DNA from: Novosphingobium sp. Rr 2-17
GTDB taxonomy: Bacteria; Pseudomonadota; Alphaproteobacteria; Sphingomonadales; Sphingomonadaceae
Length of the DNA: 64,000 nt
NCBI RefSeq assembly: GCF_000272475.1
Contig: NZ_AKFJ01000010.1
Span: 104,425-168,424, forward strand
Reading direction: 5' to 3'
The notes below the pieces were generated by a model, which searched no databases, was not told the origin of the DNA, and saw only the letters and a list, made by a program, of their open reading frames with translations. Position numbers and translations under genes: made by a program. Positions 51,972 to 61,139 of this stretch are shown one piece after another; the stretch's first letter is position 1, and each line of letters opens with the position of its first letter.

Positions 51972-52352
51972 TTAGTGCGTGAGTGCGTAGAGCAACTGGT
52001 AACGCCCATCACGATAATCATGGAACAACTGCGATAACGACGGATGATCGACCGGGCCGTTTTCGCCGTCGGCCAGCAGATTTTCCTGACTGACATAGGC
52101 GACGTAGCTAGATTCCTCGTTTTCGGCGAGGAGGTGATAATACGGCTGGTCTCGCAGCGGTCGTAATTCCGCCGGGATGGCTTGATACCACTCTTCCTTA
52201 TTGGCGAAGACGGGATCGATATCGAAGACCACCCCTCGAAAATCGTGCTGCTTGTGCTTCACGACATCACCGATGGCAAAACGAGCCCGTGTCTGCCGAG
52301 GGGCATCGATGATACGCCCGGCCTGCGGCGAGAAGAACGATGCTCGGTTCAT
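51972..52352 (-). CDS. hspQ: Heat-shock protein HspQ (hemimethylated-DNA-binding protein family)
   Basis: 126 residues with the YccV/HspQ domain: ARFAIGDVVKHKQHDFRGVVFDIDPVFANKEEWYQAIPAE, QPYYHLLAENEESSYVAYVSQENLLAD. In E. coli HspQ binds hemimethylated oriC DNA and modulates Lon protease. The ATG at 52352 is the nearest that fits the family; a frame extends upstream across the tRNA gene and is not coding. Convergent with the GGDEF-EAL gene. Confidence 0.88.
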   Translation of the reverse strand: MNRASFFSPQAGRIIDAPRQTRARFAIGDVVKHKQHDFRGVVFDIDPVFANKEEWYQAIPAELRPLRDQPYYHLLAENEESSYVAYVSQENLLADGENGPVDHPSLSQLFHDYRDGRYQLLYALTH

Positions 52353-52513
52353 GGGCCCGATATAGGTTTGGGTTATCGGCGAAACAAGCGAGCCAAACGC
52401 GATGTTCCCCTGGCAATCGCAATTTAGAGGCTTGGCAAGCGCGATCGACTGGGCTACCGGCGCGCTTCGCTCGACCAGGCGGAGCAATCCGTTCCCAGCG
52501 AAAACTCTCTTGC

Positions 52514-52603
<90 letters not shown>

Positions 52604-52792
52604 AGAACCCTTCCAGGCACATCCAGAACGGATCGCAGAAAGCCAGGATTACTGGCCTATGCTTCCCTCCGCTGCTCTTTGACAGCACGGTCTGCCTGCA
52701 CCAAGGGAAGCTGTATTCGCATGGCGTCCGTATCGTTTTGACAAGGACGGACGCGAGCTTGCCTCTGGTGAACCATCGGGCAAGAATTACCC

Positions 52793-54790
52793 TCAAAACC
52801 CTATCCTCCCCACGCATGGAGGTTTGATTGCGCATTCGGCAGCAAGACGCTTGACGATATCTTCGGCACAGACCGCAGGGGCATGGCGCAACTGGCGGGC
52901 GACGACGGCGAAGTCACCGGGGGTCAGCGTGCCCAGCGCCGCCAACGAAGCAGGCGCCTTGTGCGAAAACCAGCCTTCGAACGCCTTCGCTGCTTTTCCC
53001 GGGCCCAGCGTGCGTAATTCCAGCTTGAAGACAAAACGGCGCAGCGTTGCCGGGTCGAGCTTTCCGGGGTGGTTGGTGGCGGCAACCACAGGCAGCGGGT
53101 GACGGTCGAGCCAGGTCAGCATCTCGTTAACTTGCCCGCGTTCCCAGCTCGACTGCGCACTGGCGCGGTCGAAGAGCAGCGAATCTGCTTCGTCGAACAA
53201 CAGGACTGCGCCATCATCGCGCGCACGCTCGAACGCCTCGGCGATACGCTCCTCGGTCTCGCCCACCCAGCGTGAGAGGAGGTCGGAAGCACGGCGCACC
53301 AGTAGCGGCCGGTCGAGCGCACGGGCAAGGTGATACGCAAGCGCGGTCTTGCCTGTGCCTGGAGGCCCTGACAGCAGCAGCGAGACATCGGCATGCCCGC
53401 CGTCGCGCATGGCGGTGAATAGATCATTCAGCGGTCGGTCGGTCTCGTACAGGTCGAGATCGCACAGACCGAAGTTCGCATCGGGCAGCGCTCCGCCGCG
53501 CAAGGCCCTTACCAGCGAACCTGCCACCCGCTCACTTTCCCTATCAGCCCCTGCGAGTCGCGCGGCGCGCAGGGCAACGCGCAGCACCGTCGCGGTTTGG
53601 GGCGCACGATCGATAAGGTCCGCCACGCCGCCATGCACCCGTGCATCGCCGCCCTCATCGCGCGCCACACGCTCGAGCATGCGCAAGGCGGCACTGCGCG
53701 GCGGCGTATCGAGCTTGAGCACGAAACTCATCCGGCGCACGATCGCATCGTCGACATTGCCCAACGTGTTGGTGGTCCAAATCACCGGCACCGCGTTGGT
53801 TTCCAGCAGGCGATTGATGAACACCTTGCTGCCCGCCCGTCGCGCGATCCACCCCCCGCTCGAAGGCATGGCATCGCCGATCAGGTCTTCCATCTCGTCG
53901 AACAGCAGGACGGTATCTTCGCCCCCCTGTTCGCGTGAACGCACGCCGACTACGCGCTGGGCAAGATGCAGTGCATGGAGTCGCTCGTATCGGTTGGGTT
54001 CCTCGCCGTCCTCGTCCGCCTCGCCCACTGCGCGCAGCCGTGCCCCAGCTTCGGCGGCTAGCACGCGTGCAAATTCAGTCTTCCCCGAACCGGGCGGGCC
54101 GTGGATCAGGATATTGATGCCGTCTGCCCGCTCCACCAGCGCCCCTGCCAAGAGGTCGATAAGGAAGTCCGCGTCCTCAACATGGGCAAAATCGGCGCGG
54201 CCAAGCGCACTTGTCTGGCACACCCCCGCGAGAGCAGAAAGCACCGCTTCCTCGCTCGCCGCGCCGCGCGCAAGCAACTCGCCAAACGCCCAATGCGACG
54301 AGATGCAGGCCGAGCCATCCTTGTTTGCGACCAGATTGACGAGGCCGAGACGCAGCAGCACGCTGGCGTTCACGCGCTGCTCGGCCTCGTCCTCTTCTGC
54401 CCCGGCCAGCACGCCCAGAAGCAAGGTAAGGTCCATGCCCCGTGTCGTCAGGATCTCGAGGAGGCTGCGCACGTGGGGATGGCGCAGTCCGGCAATGAGT
54501 ACACGGAGCAACACGGCATCGAAGGGATTGAGACGAAGTACTTGCGCAAGGATATCGCCGATCCGTTGCGAGTGAGACTGCGGCCGGAAGTCGCCCTCTT
54601 GCGCGCCTTCGATGGTGTCGAGATACGTCGCCCAGGTCGCGTTCTTGGGCAGCGAGGCACGCTTTTCAAAGGTCAGCCACCCCAGCTTGGGCGAGGCCCA
54701 TTCGCGCATGGTTTCAGCAAAGCTACGCGAGACGCAGGCGCCGCGCGTGAAGCGCAGCAAGGCGCTACGCACGATAATCAGTTCGATCAT
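52793..54790 (-). CDS. Tandem AAA+ ATPase of unknown function
   Basis: 665 residues with two AAA+ modules. An N-terminal helical region of about 200 residues (IELIIVRSALLRFTRGACVSRSF onward) precedes the first P-loop GPPGSGKTE (about residue 229) with Walker B VLLFDEMED. The second P-loop GPPGTGKTA lies near residue 472, with Walker B VLLFDEADSLLFDR and ATNHPGKLDPATLRRF. Both sites look competent. The second module resembles FtsH/Cdc48-type AAA folds, but no protease domain follows. The start at 54790 gives a sensible N-terminus. No partner gene is adjacent. Confidence 0.78.
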   Translation of the reverse strand: MIELIIVRSALLRFTRGACVSRSFAETMREWASPKLGWLTFEKRASLPKNATWATYLDTIEGAQEGDFRPQSHSQRIGDILAQVLRLNPFDAVLLRVLIAGLRHPHVRSLLEILTTRGMDLTLLLGVLAGAEEDEAEQRVNASVLLRLGLVNLVANKDGSACISSHWAFGELLARGAASEEAVLSALAGVCQTSALGRADFAHVEDADFLIDLLAGALVERADGINILIHGPPGSGKTEFARVLAAEAGARLRAVGEADEDGEEPNRYERLHALHLAQRVVGVRSREQGGEDTVLLFDEMEDLIGDAMPSSGGWIARRAGSKVFINRLLETNAVPVIWTTNTLGNVDDAIVRRMSFVLKLDTPPRSAALRMLERVARDEGGDARVHGGVADLIDRAPQTATVLRVALRAARLAGADRESERVAGSLVRALRGGALPDANFGLCDLDLYETDRPLNDLFTAMRDGGHADVSLLLSGPPGTGKTALAYHLARALDRPLLVRRASDLLSRWVGETEERIAEAFERARDDGAVLLFDEADSLLFDRASAQSSWERGQVNEMLTWLDRHPLPVVAATNHPGKLDPATLRRFVFKLELRTLGPGKAAKAFEGWFSHKAPASLAALGTLTPGDFAVVARQLRHAPAVCAEDIVKRLAAECAIKPPCVGRIGF

Positions 54791-55304
54791 GAAATATCCG
54801 TTTCGACCGCCCGGCGCCGCGCGAACACGCGCGAGGACTCTGGCGGCATGCATCATCGGTTTCGATGGAAGGGCATGGATGCAGACAGGGCAGGGAGCCC
54901 CATCGCAGCATCGAAACGACGCTTTAGGAGAAGGGCTGGAAACCTGCGGGCACGCTGCCCTTGATAGGATTAAGAACCAGCAATGGATTGCCCCTTTGTC
55001 GCCTTGCCTTGTGCAAGAACGATCATCCAAATAAAGACATTTTCTTTAACATGCAAGACCGGATCGAGATCGTTTCCAGCGTCAGGCAGTGCCGAGTTTA
55101 ACTACGCTGTTTGGTGTCACAACTACCCCTGCCAGTCCGCTGTTGGCCTGCCATCTGCATGCGGCAGGGAAAAGCAGTCGGTCTGCTGTTAGGGAAACGA
55201 AATTCGACCGCTGAATGACCACGAAGGGTCGACTATCGTAAAGTCTTCCAAGGCTTACATTTCCACGGACGAAGATCGGATCAGATGTCCAACCGGCTGG
55301 CGCC
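54791..55304. other. Intergenic region without a supported gene
   Basis: 514 bases between the AAA+ gene and the RNA methyltransferase gene. The open frame running upstream of the AAA+ start has no protein-like composition. No RNA, repeat or terminator is evident to me. The AT-rich stretch near 55030-55055 could hold a promoter. Confidence 0.35.
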
Positions 55305-56111
55305 TTATCCGCCGAAGGCAGAGATATGATGGAGGACGATGCCGGACGTGGTCGCTACGTTTAACGAGTCAAACCCGGCGCTCATGGCAATCTGCACGCT
55401 TTGCGTGCGCCCGATGAGATCGGTGGAGAGGCCGGGTCCCTCCGCGCCCAGAAAGACAGCGGTTCGCGGTTCAGGGCGCCAGTCGGTCAGCAGGCGCTCG
55501 CCGGCAGGGCTGAGGGCGATTGGGTTGAATCCGTGACGTACGAGCAGAGCGACCGGATCCTCGTCGCGGGCAAATTGGGCGAAAGGTACGAGCAGCGTAG
55601 CGCCCACTGATACGCGAATCGCCTTGCGATAGAGTGGATCGCAGCAATCGGCATCTAGCAGTACGGCGTTCACCCCGAAGGCCGCCGCGTTGCGAAAGAT
55701 CCCGCCCATATTATCGTGGTTGGCGATGCCGGCCAGAACGAGGATGGTTGCCCGCTCTTTACAGGCTGCGAGCAGGTCGGCGGCTGTGGGCACCTCAGTC
55801 CGGCGGCCTATCGCCAATATGCCCCGATGTAGGGGGAAACCGGCGATCCCGTCGATCACCGCTTGGGCGGCCACATAGATGGGCACGTCATCAGCAAGGC
55901 GGGAAAGAAGCGGCAGAAGCGCAGCGACACGCTTGCTCGCAATCAGCAGCGAGAGGGGATGGTGCAGGTCGCACTCGGCCAGCTTCTCGACGACAACCTT
56001 GCCCTCCGCGACGAAGAGGCCTGCGCGGCCGACCAAGTCTCGCTCGCGTATGTCGCGATACACATCGATGCGAGGATCGGTGAGCTCGTCGATCTCGATC
56101 AGATTAGGCAC
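55305..56111 (-). CDS. TrmH/SpoU-family RNA 2'-O-methyltransferase
   Basis: 268 residues of the SPOUT class. The three family motifs are present: NHDNMGGIFRNAAAFG (motif 1), VFLGAEGPGL (motif 2) and IAMSAGFDSLNVATTSGI (motif 3), which together form the trefoil-knot SAM site. An N-terminal substrate-binding segment (RDLVGRAGLFVAEGKVVVEKL) precedes them. The target (rRNA or tRNA) is not evident. It starts at GTG 56111, 16 bases after pgl on the same strand, so the two may be co-transcribed. Confidence 0.87.
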   Translation of the reverse strand: MPNLIEIDELTDPRIDVYRDIRERDLVGRAGLFVAEGKVVVEKLAECDLHHPLSLLIASKRVAALLPLLSRLADDVPIYVAAQAVIDGIAGFPLHRGILAIGRRTEVPTAADLLAACKERATILVLAGIANHDNMGGIFRNAAAFGVNAVLLDADCCDPLYRKAIRVSVGATLLVPFAQFARDEDPVALLVRHGFNPIALSPAGERLLTDWRPEPRTAVFLGAEGPGLSTDLIGRTQSVQIAMSAGFDSLNVATTSGIVLHHISAFGG

Positions 56112-56127
56112 GGCTGGTCATCCGCCC

Positions 56128-56835
56128 TCACGGCGCCCAATGGATATCGACAGGCAGTTCGGTGCCGGCCAATGCGCGACCTATGGGATAGGCCGAGGAT
56201 TTTCCCTGCTTGATAGCGGTCTCGATCACTGCGCGCTTTTCTTTGCCCGTCACAGCGATCACCAGAGCGCGTGCTGCGGTAATCGCAGCAAGACTTAGTG
56301 TAACACGTGGCACGGGTGCATCTTTGGGCATCGGATCCGGCATTACGCCTAATGCCCGGCATTCTTTGGGCCCCGTCAGAGCTTCGGCGAGATCAGGCCC
56401 CGGGAAGATTGAGGCAGTGTGTCCGTCGCTACCGACTCCTAGAAGACACAGATCGAGCGGCCAATGCAGGTCTTGCATAAGGGCATCCGCAGATCGTCCT
56501 GCCGCCTTGTAATCCGCGAGCGCACCTGGAACGATAGGCACGACGCGGGCCCCCTTGGGGAGAAAGAATTTTGCGAGAGCCGTCACATTGCTGAGGGGGT
56601 CGCCCAACGGCACGATGCGTTCGTCTCCCGGGATAATCGTCACGCGCTTCCAGTCCAGTTTTGCAGACGAAAGCTTCTCGTAAATGGGAATCGGAGTTTT
56701 TCCGCCCGCGAGTGCGATCACCGCAGCGCCGCGTGCATCGATTGCGCTTTCGATGATGAAGCCAATATCGCCAGCTACCGCCGCTGCCATCTCAGCCACG
56801 TCATCATATTCCCACCATTCGACTTCTTCGCTCAT
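56128..56835 (-). CDS. pgl: 6-phosphogluconolactonase
   Basis: 235 residues of the DevB/Pgl type, hydrolysing 6-phosphogluconolactone to 6-phosphogluconate in the Entner-Doudoroff or pentose-phosphate route. Motifs are VIALAGGKTPIPIYEKL, VTIIPGDERIVPLGDPLSNV and LLGVGSDGHTASIFPG. AAGGAAG precedes the ATG. It follows pnuC by 51 bases on the same strand, so read-through from the thiamine operon is possible but not shown. zwf and edd are not nearby, unlike in many proteobacteria. Confidence 0.92.
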   Translation of the reverse strand: MSEEVEWWEYDDVAEMAAAVAGDIGFIIESAIDARGAAVIALAGGKTPIPIYEKLSSAKLDWKRVTIIPGDERIVPLGDPLSNVTALAKFFLPKGARVVPIVPGALADYKAAGRSADALMQDLHWPLDLCLLGVGSDGHTASIFPGPDLAEALTGPKECRALGVMPDPMPKDAPVPRVTLSLAAITAARALVIAVTGKEKRAVIETAIKQGKSSAYPIGRALAGTELPVDIHWAP

Positions 56836-56886
56836 GCTCTTCCTTCAATCTAAAACAGTCTCAATACCTTAAGGGGCAGCGCTTTG

Positions 56887-57462
56887 TTACATACTTTCTG
56901 GTAGGCGGCTCGCTGCAGACCGGCGCCAGTTCTTGTAACCAACTGCTGCCAGCACGATCATCGCTGCATATAGGGCAGCGGTCAGCCAAAGTCCTTTGAC
57001 GCCGAACATGCCCACGTAGAGCACGTCCACCGCAATCCACAATAGCCAGCTGGCCGCATGGCGGCGCGCGGTCCAGTATTGGGAGACAAGGCTGAAGCTG
57101 CTCAGCGCCGCATCCATCCATGGCAGCGCTGCGTCGGTATGGTGGCTGGTGAACCACCCAATGGCGACGGCGCCCACAGTGCCGGCGGCCAGCCCAACGC
57201 CCGCCTGCAGGTACGTCAACGGCTCAACGATAACCTCGCCCTCATCGTGCTTCCCCCGTGCCCAGACGACCCAGCCATACAGGATGGCGGCGGCGAACAG
57301 TGCCTGCAGCACCATGTCGGCATAAAGCCGCACCTTGAGGAACAACTGGAAGTAGAGTGCGCAGGCCAGAAGGCTGACTGGCCAACACAGCATCCGACGT
57401 TTCGCGGTCAGCCAGATACCCAGGAAGCTGACAACGACGGCGATGATCTCAAGCGCCGACAT
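56887..57462 (-). CDS. PnuC-family transporter, likely thiamine-specific (PnuT)
   Basis: 191 residues with about seven membrane helices and the PnuC features RMLCWPVSLLACALYFQLFLKVRLYADMVLQALFAAAILYGWVVW and SWLLWIAVDVLYVGMFGVKGLWLTAALYAAMIVLAAVGY. PnuC proteins take up vitamins by facilitated diffusion driven by later phosphorylation; the PnuT branch carries thiamine. Assignment to thiamine rests on the operon: it overlaps the kinase by one base (TGATG) and lies under a TPP riboswitch. It should sit in the inner membrane. Confidence 0.88.
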   Translation of the reverse strand: MSALEIIAVVVSFLGIWLTAKRRMLCWPVSLLACALYFQLFLKVRLYADMVLQALFAAAILYGWVVWARGKHDEGEVIVEPLTYLQAGVGLAAGTVGAVAIGWFTSHHTDAALPWMDAALSSFSLVSQYWTARRHAASWLLWIAVDVLYVGMFGVKGLWLTAALYAAMIVLAAVGYKNWRRSAASRLPESM

Positions 57463-58592
57463 CAGGCCCGCGTCCCGATCTCGACTTGCCGCAGGAACTC
57501 CTGCCCTGCTCGCGAGAGAAACCAGGCCGCGTGGTCAATGAGATAGCCCTGCCATGCGAGGGTGGCCTGCTCGCGATCGGCCAGGATGCCGGCGAAGTAA
57601 TCCACTTCGGACAGCGCGAACTCGATGTGTGCCAAGGGCAGTAAGCGCAAGACGGTCTCCACATCGGCGGGAGCAAGCGGGATCACCGTCCGGTAACCTG
57701 AAAGCAGCGCCAGTGCGGCCTCCGCGTCGGCCGGTTCGCTATCCAGTTCCAGCCACGGGACGGCGGTTCGCTCTATCGCGGTGGCGATGTCGTGGAGCGC
57801 GCAGGTCCGCGTGGCCAATCCGAAATCGAAGATCGTGCTCACCGCGCCGTCCGACGACCAGAGCAGGTTTGAGGGGTGCCAGTCGTTGTGCGTCCAAAGC
57901 GATGGCTGGCCCACCAGACGCTCGGAAAGTCGGCCGGCCAGCGACGCGAAGAGGCGGGCCAGTTCCTCTCGCCAAGGCTTGTCCGTCAGGAACTCCGCCA
58001 GGGCGGGTCGCGCCGCGACATAGTCCGCGGCTGCAGCCAGTGGGTCATGGGCCGGGAGGATCGTGAAGCTGGCGACGAGCGGGTGCGGCGCACGCGCGGG
58101 CGCAGCGAAGCCTTGCGCGGCCAGATGCAAACGCGCCAAGGCAACCCCAGCTTGGAACGCATGGCCTGGCGTCAGGAACGGGGTCCAGGACGGACGATCG
58201 CGGTAGAGGTCGATGCCCGGAGCCTTGCGATGGAGTTCGTAGGTCCATTCGCCCTGTGCGACGGAGCCAGTGCCATCGCGCGCGTTGACGATCTCTGGCA
58301 CCGTCAATCCTGCGGCCAGGAGATGCGCCATAAAGGCATGCTCCTCCGCCAGCGCGGCAGGCGTGCGCAGCAAGCAGTGATGGCGTTTTAGGAGGAAATC
58401 TCCTTCGTCCGTCTCCACCAGCGTCGCTGCGGAGAACGGGCGCGGCGAATGCCAGCGCAGTGCGGCCAGGCGGCCGGCAGCGGGGAAGCGGGCAAGGATC
58501 GCCTCGGCCTCGACCATGGTGATCGCGGGCCATGTTGGCACCTCGAGCGCTGTGCCCATGCCGTGTACGAGATGAGGCGCCTTGCCACTCAT
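57462..58592 (-). CDS. APH/choline-kinase-like phosphotransferase, likely thiamine kinase
   Basis: 376 residues of the aminoglycoside phosphotransferase fold. The catalytic loop reads THNDWHPSNLLW (Asp and Asn in place), and the metal-binding segment is IFDFGLA. The N-terminal lobe has FLLKRHH with the expected Lys. It is not a close match to any resistance enzyme. Two bases separate it from the TonB receptor and one base overlaps PnuC, under a TPP riboswitch; phosphorylation of imported thiamine would trap it inside the cell. The substrate is inferred from context. Confidence 0.82.
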   Translation of the reverse strand: MSGKAPHLVHGMGTALEVPTWPAITMVEAEAILARFPAAGRLAALRWHSPRPFSAATLVETDEGDFLLKRHHCLLRTPAALAEEHAFMAHLLAAGLTVPEIVNARDGTGSVAQGEWTYELHRKAPGIDLYRDRPSWTPFLTPGHAFQAGVALARLHLAAQGFAAPARAPHPLVASFTILPAHDPLAAAADYVAARPALAEFLTDKPWREELARLFASLAGRLSERLVGQPSLWTHNDWHPSNLLWSSDGAVSTIFDFGLATRTCALHDIATAIERTAVPWLELDSEPADAEAALALLSGYRTVIPLAPADVETVLRLLPLAHIEFALSEVDYFAGILADREQATLAWQGYLIDHAAWFLSRAGQEFLRQVEIGTRA

Positions 58593-58594
58593 GG

Positions 58595-60892
58595 TCAGAA
58601 CGCGCGCGAAAGCGTCGCCACGAAGGCGCGGCCGGGGCCGATGTAATACGATGGTGCCGAGCCCGAGATGACCGAGCCACCTCGGCCGACCGTGTCCTGC
58701 GCATTGCTACTGACCGAATAGACGCCTGACAGCACATGCGGATTGGTCACGTTGATCGCATTGAGCCGCAAATCCGTGCGCTGCGCGTCGATCAGCCCGG
58801 CGAGGTGGATGCCCATCGAGAGGTCGAGCGTGGCATAGCCCTTGATGCTCTCGTCGTTCATAAAAGTCGAATACTGGCGGCCGACGTATTTGAGCGCGGC
58901 GCTGCCGAACAGTCGTCCATCATCGTAAGTGCCACCCATGGCGAGCTGGAAGGTGGGGCTTGATACCGCGTGCTTGCCCTTAGTCGGCAGATAGTCGCCG
59001 CCGATCGGCAGGTCGTCCTTCAACCGCGCGTGTAGATATTCGCCCGAGACATAGACGCTGACGCCCTTCGCCGGGCGATAGTCGATCTCGCCGTCCAGTC
59101 CGTAGGAAGTCTGACGGCCCGCGTTGACTGTCGAATTGACCAGCGCGCCGCCGCTTTCGACCACTGTCGCTACTTGCCGGTTGCGGAAGTGGTAGTGGAA
59201 GGCGGTGAGCGAGAAAGACAGGCTTGGGCCGATGTAGCGATAGCCCAACTCCTGGGAGACCGAGTACTCGTTCTTGAGCGCGTTCGTGCCCTGTGCCACC
59301 AGCGCACCACCGTAATAGCTGTCGTATAACGCGAATTCGTTAGGGGCACGGAAGTTGGTCGTGATGTTCGCGAACAACTGCTGCCGATCGTCCACCTTGA
59401 AGTGGATGGCCGCGCGGGGCAGCGCGGCAAAGCTGTCGAAGTGTACGTTTGTCTGAGGCCCCGGCAGGTAGTTGGTGCCGTTACGCACCAGGCTCACCCC
59501 CTTGAAGCCGATATCCACGCCTAACCGCTCGGTAACAGCGATGCTGTCGGCGAGGAAGAAAGCCTTGGTCACCGTTTCCGTGCGCTGGTTCTCGTAGGCG
59601 AGCAGACGACCATCGGCGGTCTTGATCGCCTCGTCCTGGTAACCCCACTGGTCGAACGGGCGGCCATCGGCGCCGATCGAGGTGTAAGACTGCGTGACGC
59701 GGTCAGTCCCGTAGTCGAACCAGAGCCCGGCGGTGATCGTGTGCGTGCCCGCCTTCAAAGTCAGTTTGCTCACGTCGCCTACGCGGAACTGTTTGCCCGT
59801 GTAGTTGCCCAGAACCGTGGCTACCCCGTTGACCGCGCCGGGCAGCGCGATCGGCTGTGCCAGTTCCTCATCGCCAAGGTAGTTGCCGGTGGTTGTCAGC
59901 TGGGTGCCGTAAGGCGAATTGCCATGGCCAAACTGGAGATACGCTGAACTGTCGAAAGTCCAACTGTCGCTCAGCTTGAGATGGAGCGGAGCGGCGAAAT
60001 AGAGGTTGCGGAACGGGCCACGATAGAGGCGCCAGTAGTTGGTGTTGCCATCGGTGTAGCGCTCGTCGTGGTTGAAGCCGCGTCCGTTGGCTTGCCAGTC
60101 GGCAAGCGTGGGGCTGGGATAGGCCGAGGTGCTCGCATCGTTATAGGATACCGCAATGCTGGCACGGTTGCCCTCGCCCCACTCGCGCAGCAGCTTGGCA
60201 TCGATGTGCTGGCGCTTGTCGAACCCGGCACCGCGCCAGTTGTCCGCCCTATTGTTCGAATAAGACAAAAAAGCCTTGAGCCCGCTCGATCCGAGCGTGC
60301 CGGTATCGAACCGAGCGAAGACGCGGCGTTCGTGGTAGGAACCAGCCGAGAGATTGATGAACCCGCCCGTGTCGGTCGTGGGATCGTTCAACGTGAGCGA
60401 AAGCAGGCCTCCTGCGGCGGCGACAACGGGGGCGTCGATATCGGCGGAGCCCTGTGCCAACGCCACCTGCCGCACGTTCTCCGCATCGGCGAACTGCGAG
60501 GGGTAGGCGTAGTAATAGCCGATGTCGTTCTGCGGAGCGCCTTCCAGTAGTACGCCGATCTGGTCTTGCCCCAGCCCGCGAAGCGTCAGGCTGGACGTAG
60601 CGGACAAGCCATAAGGGTCGCTGGAAGAAACATTGGCGCCCGGCAGCAGGTTGACCAGTTGGAATGCGTTGAGCGTCGGTGCCTGCTTGACGATAAAGTC
60701 CGACGAGATCGCGCTGACCGCCTTGGGCGCGGTCTGGTCGGGCAGCAATCCTTCGGGATCGGGATGACCGATGACCCGGATCTCCGCGCGATCGGCATCA
60801 TTATCCGTTGCGGACGCGATCGCCGTATGAGCGAAAAGCAGGATGGGGAAGGCAAGCGCGGCCCTACCGATAAATCCGAAACTGCCGGCCAT
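58595..60892 (-). CDS. TonB-dependent receptor, likely for thiamine
   Basis: 765 residues: a signal peptide (FIGRAALAFPILLFAHTAIASA), a TonB-box-like AEIRVIGH, a plug domain (AVSAISSDFIVKQAPTLNAFQLVNLLPGANVSSSDPYGLS, TLRGLGQDQIGVLLEGAPQNDIGYYY), and a beta-barrel ending in GRAFVATLSRAF. The start at 60892 is taken for the signal peptide; a TTG frame from 60940 would run into the riboswitch. First gene of the riboswitch-controlled operon, which assigns its ligand to thiamine or its phosphates by inference. Confidence 0.88.
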   Translation of the reverse strand: MAGSFGFIGRAALAFPILLFAHTAIASATDNDADRAEIRVIGHPDPEGLLPDQTAPKAVSAISSDFIVKQAPTLNAFQLVNLLPGANVSSSDPYGLSATSSLTLRGLGQDQIGVLLEGAPQNDIGYYYAYPSQFADAENVRQVALAQGSADIDAPVVAAAGGLLSLTLNDPTTDTGGFINLSAGSYHERRVFARFDTGTLGSSGLKAFLSYSNNRADNWRGAGFDKRQHIDAKLLREWGEGNRASIAVSYNDASTSAYPSPTLADWQANGRGFNHDERYTDGNTNYWRLYRGPFRNLYFAAPLHLKLSDSWTFDSSAYLQFGHGNSPYGTQLTTTGNYLGDEELAQPIALPGAVNGVATVLGNYTGKQFRVGDVSKLTLKAGTHTITAGLWFDYGTDRVTQSYTSIGADGRPFDQWGYQDEAIKTADGRLLAYENQRTETVTKAFFLADSIAVTERLGVDIGFKGVSLVRNGTNYLPGPQTNVHFDSFAALPRAAIHFKVDDRQQLFANITTNFRAPNEFALYDSYYGGALVAQGTNALKNEYSVSQELGYRYIGPSLSFSLTAFHYHFRNRQVATVVESGGALVNSTVNAGRQTSYGLDGEIDYRPAKGVSVYVSGEYLHARLKDDLPIGGDYLPTKGKHAVSSPTFQLAMGGTYDDGRLFGSAALKYVGRQYSTFMNDESIKGYATLDLSMGIHLAGLIDAQRTDLRLNAINVTNPHVLSGVYSVSSNAQDTVGRGGSVISGSAPSYYIGPGRAFVATLSRAF

Positions 60893-60940
60893 CGTTCCGC
60901 GTCCACTCCATTCGAAGGGACAACGGAAGAAATGCCGCAA

Positions 60941-61037
60941 GCCCTCCCTACGCCGGTATCAACCGGATCAGGTTCAGCGGGTCATGGTCTGCTGACCACC
61001 TCTCAGCCACGCTTAAGCGGCGCCCCGGGGATAGAGC
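60941..61037 (-). promoter_or_regulatory. TPP (thiamine pyrophosphate) riboswitch
   Basis: Read on the minus strand, the element shows the conserved GGGGCGCC and GGCTGAGAG segments and then CCGCTGAACCTGATCCGG and CGGCGTAGGGAGGGC, the THI-box core. P1 can form between 61037-61033 and 60945-60941. It ends 48 bases before the TonB receptor start, so it probably represses translation or transcription of the thiamine-uptake operon when TPP is abundant. The 97-base length fits the class. Confidence 0.93.
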
Positions 61038-61139
61038 TCCCTCTAGGTGGTCGGACGGTCAGTGGGAAGATATATCACGCTTCAGCCAAAAAATTGATGT
61101 GCAATCAGTGTCGTGCATATTCTATAGGAGGCGGCGCGA

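Noticed and set aside
54101..54964. A 287-codon plus-strand frame opposite the AAA+ gene
   Set aside because: Antisense to the first ATPase module; no domain and Arg/Gln-rich composition.
57462..58592. Aminoglycoside resistance gene
   Set aside because: It has the phosphotransferase fold, but its place in a TPP-riboswitch operon argues for a vitamin kinase.
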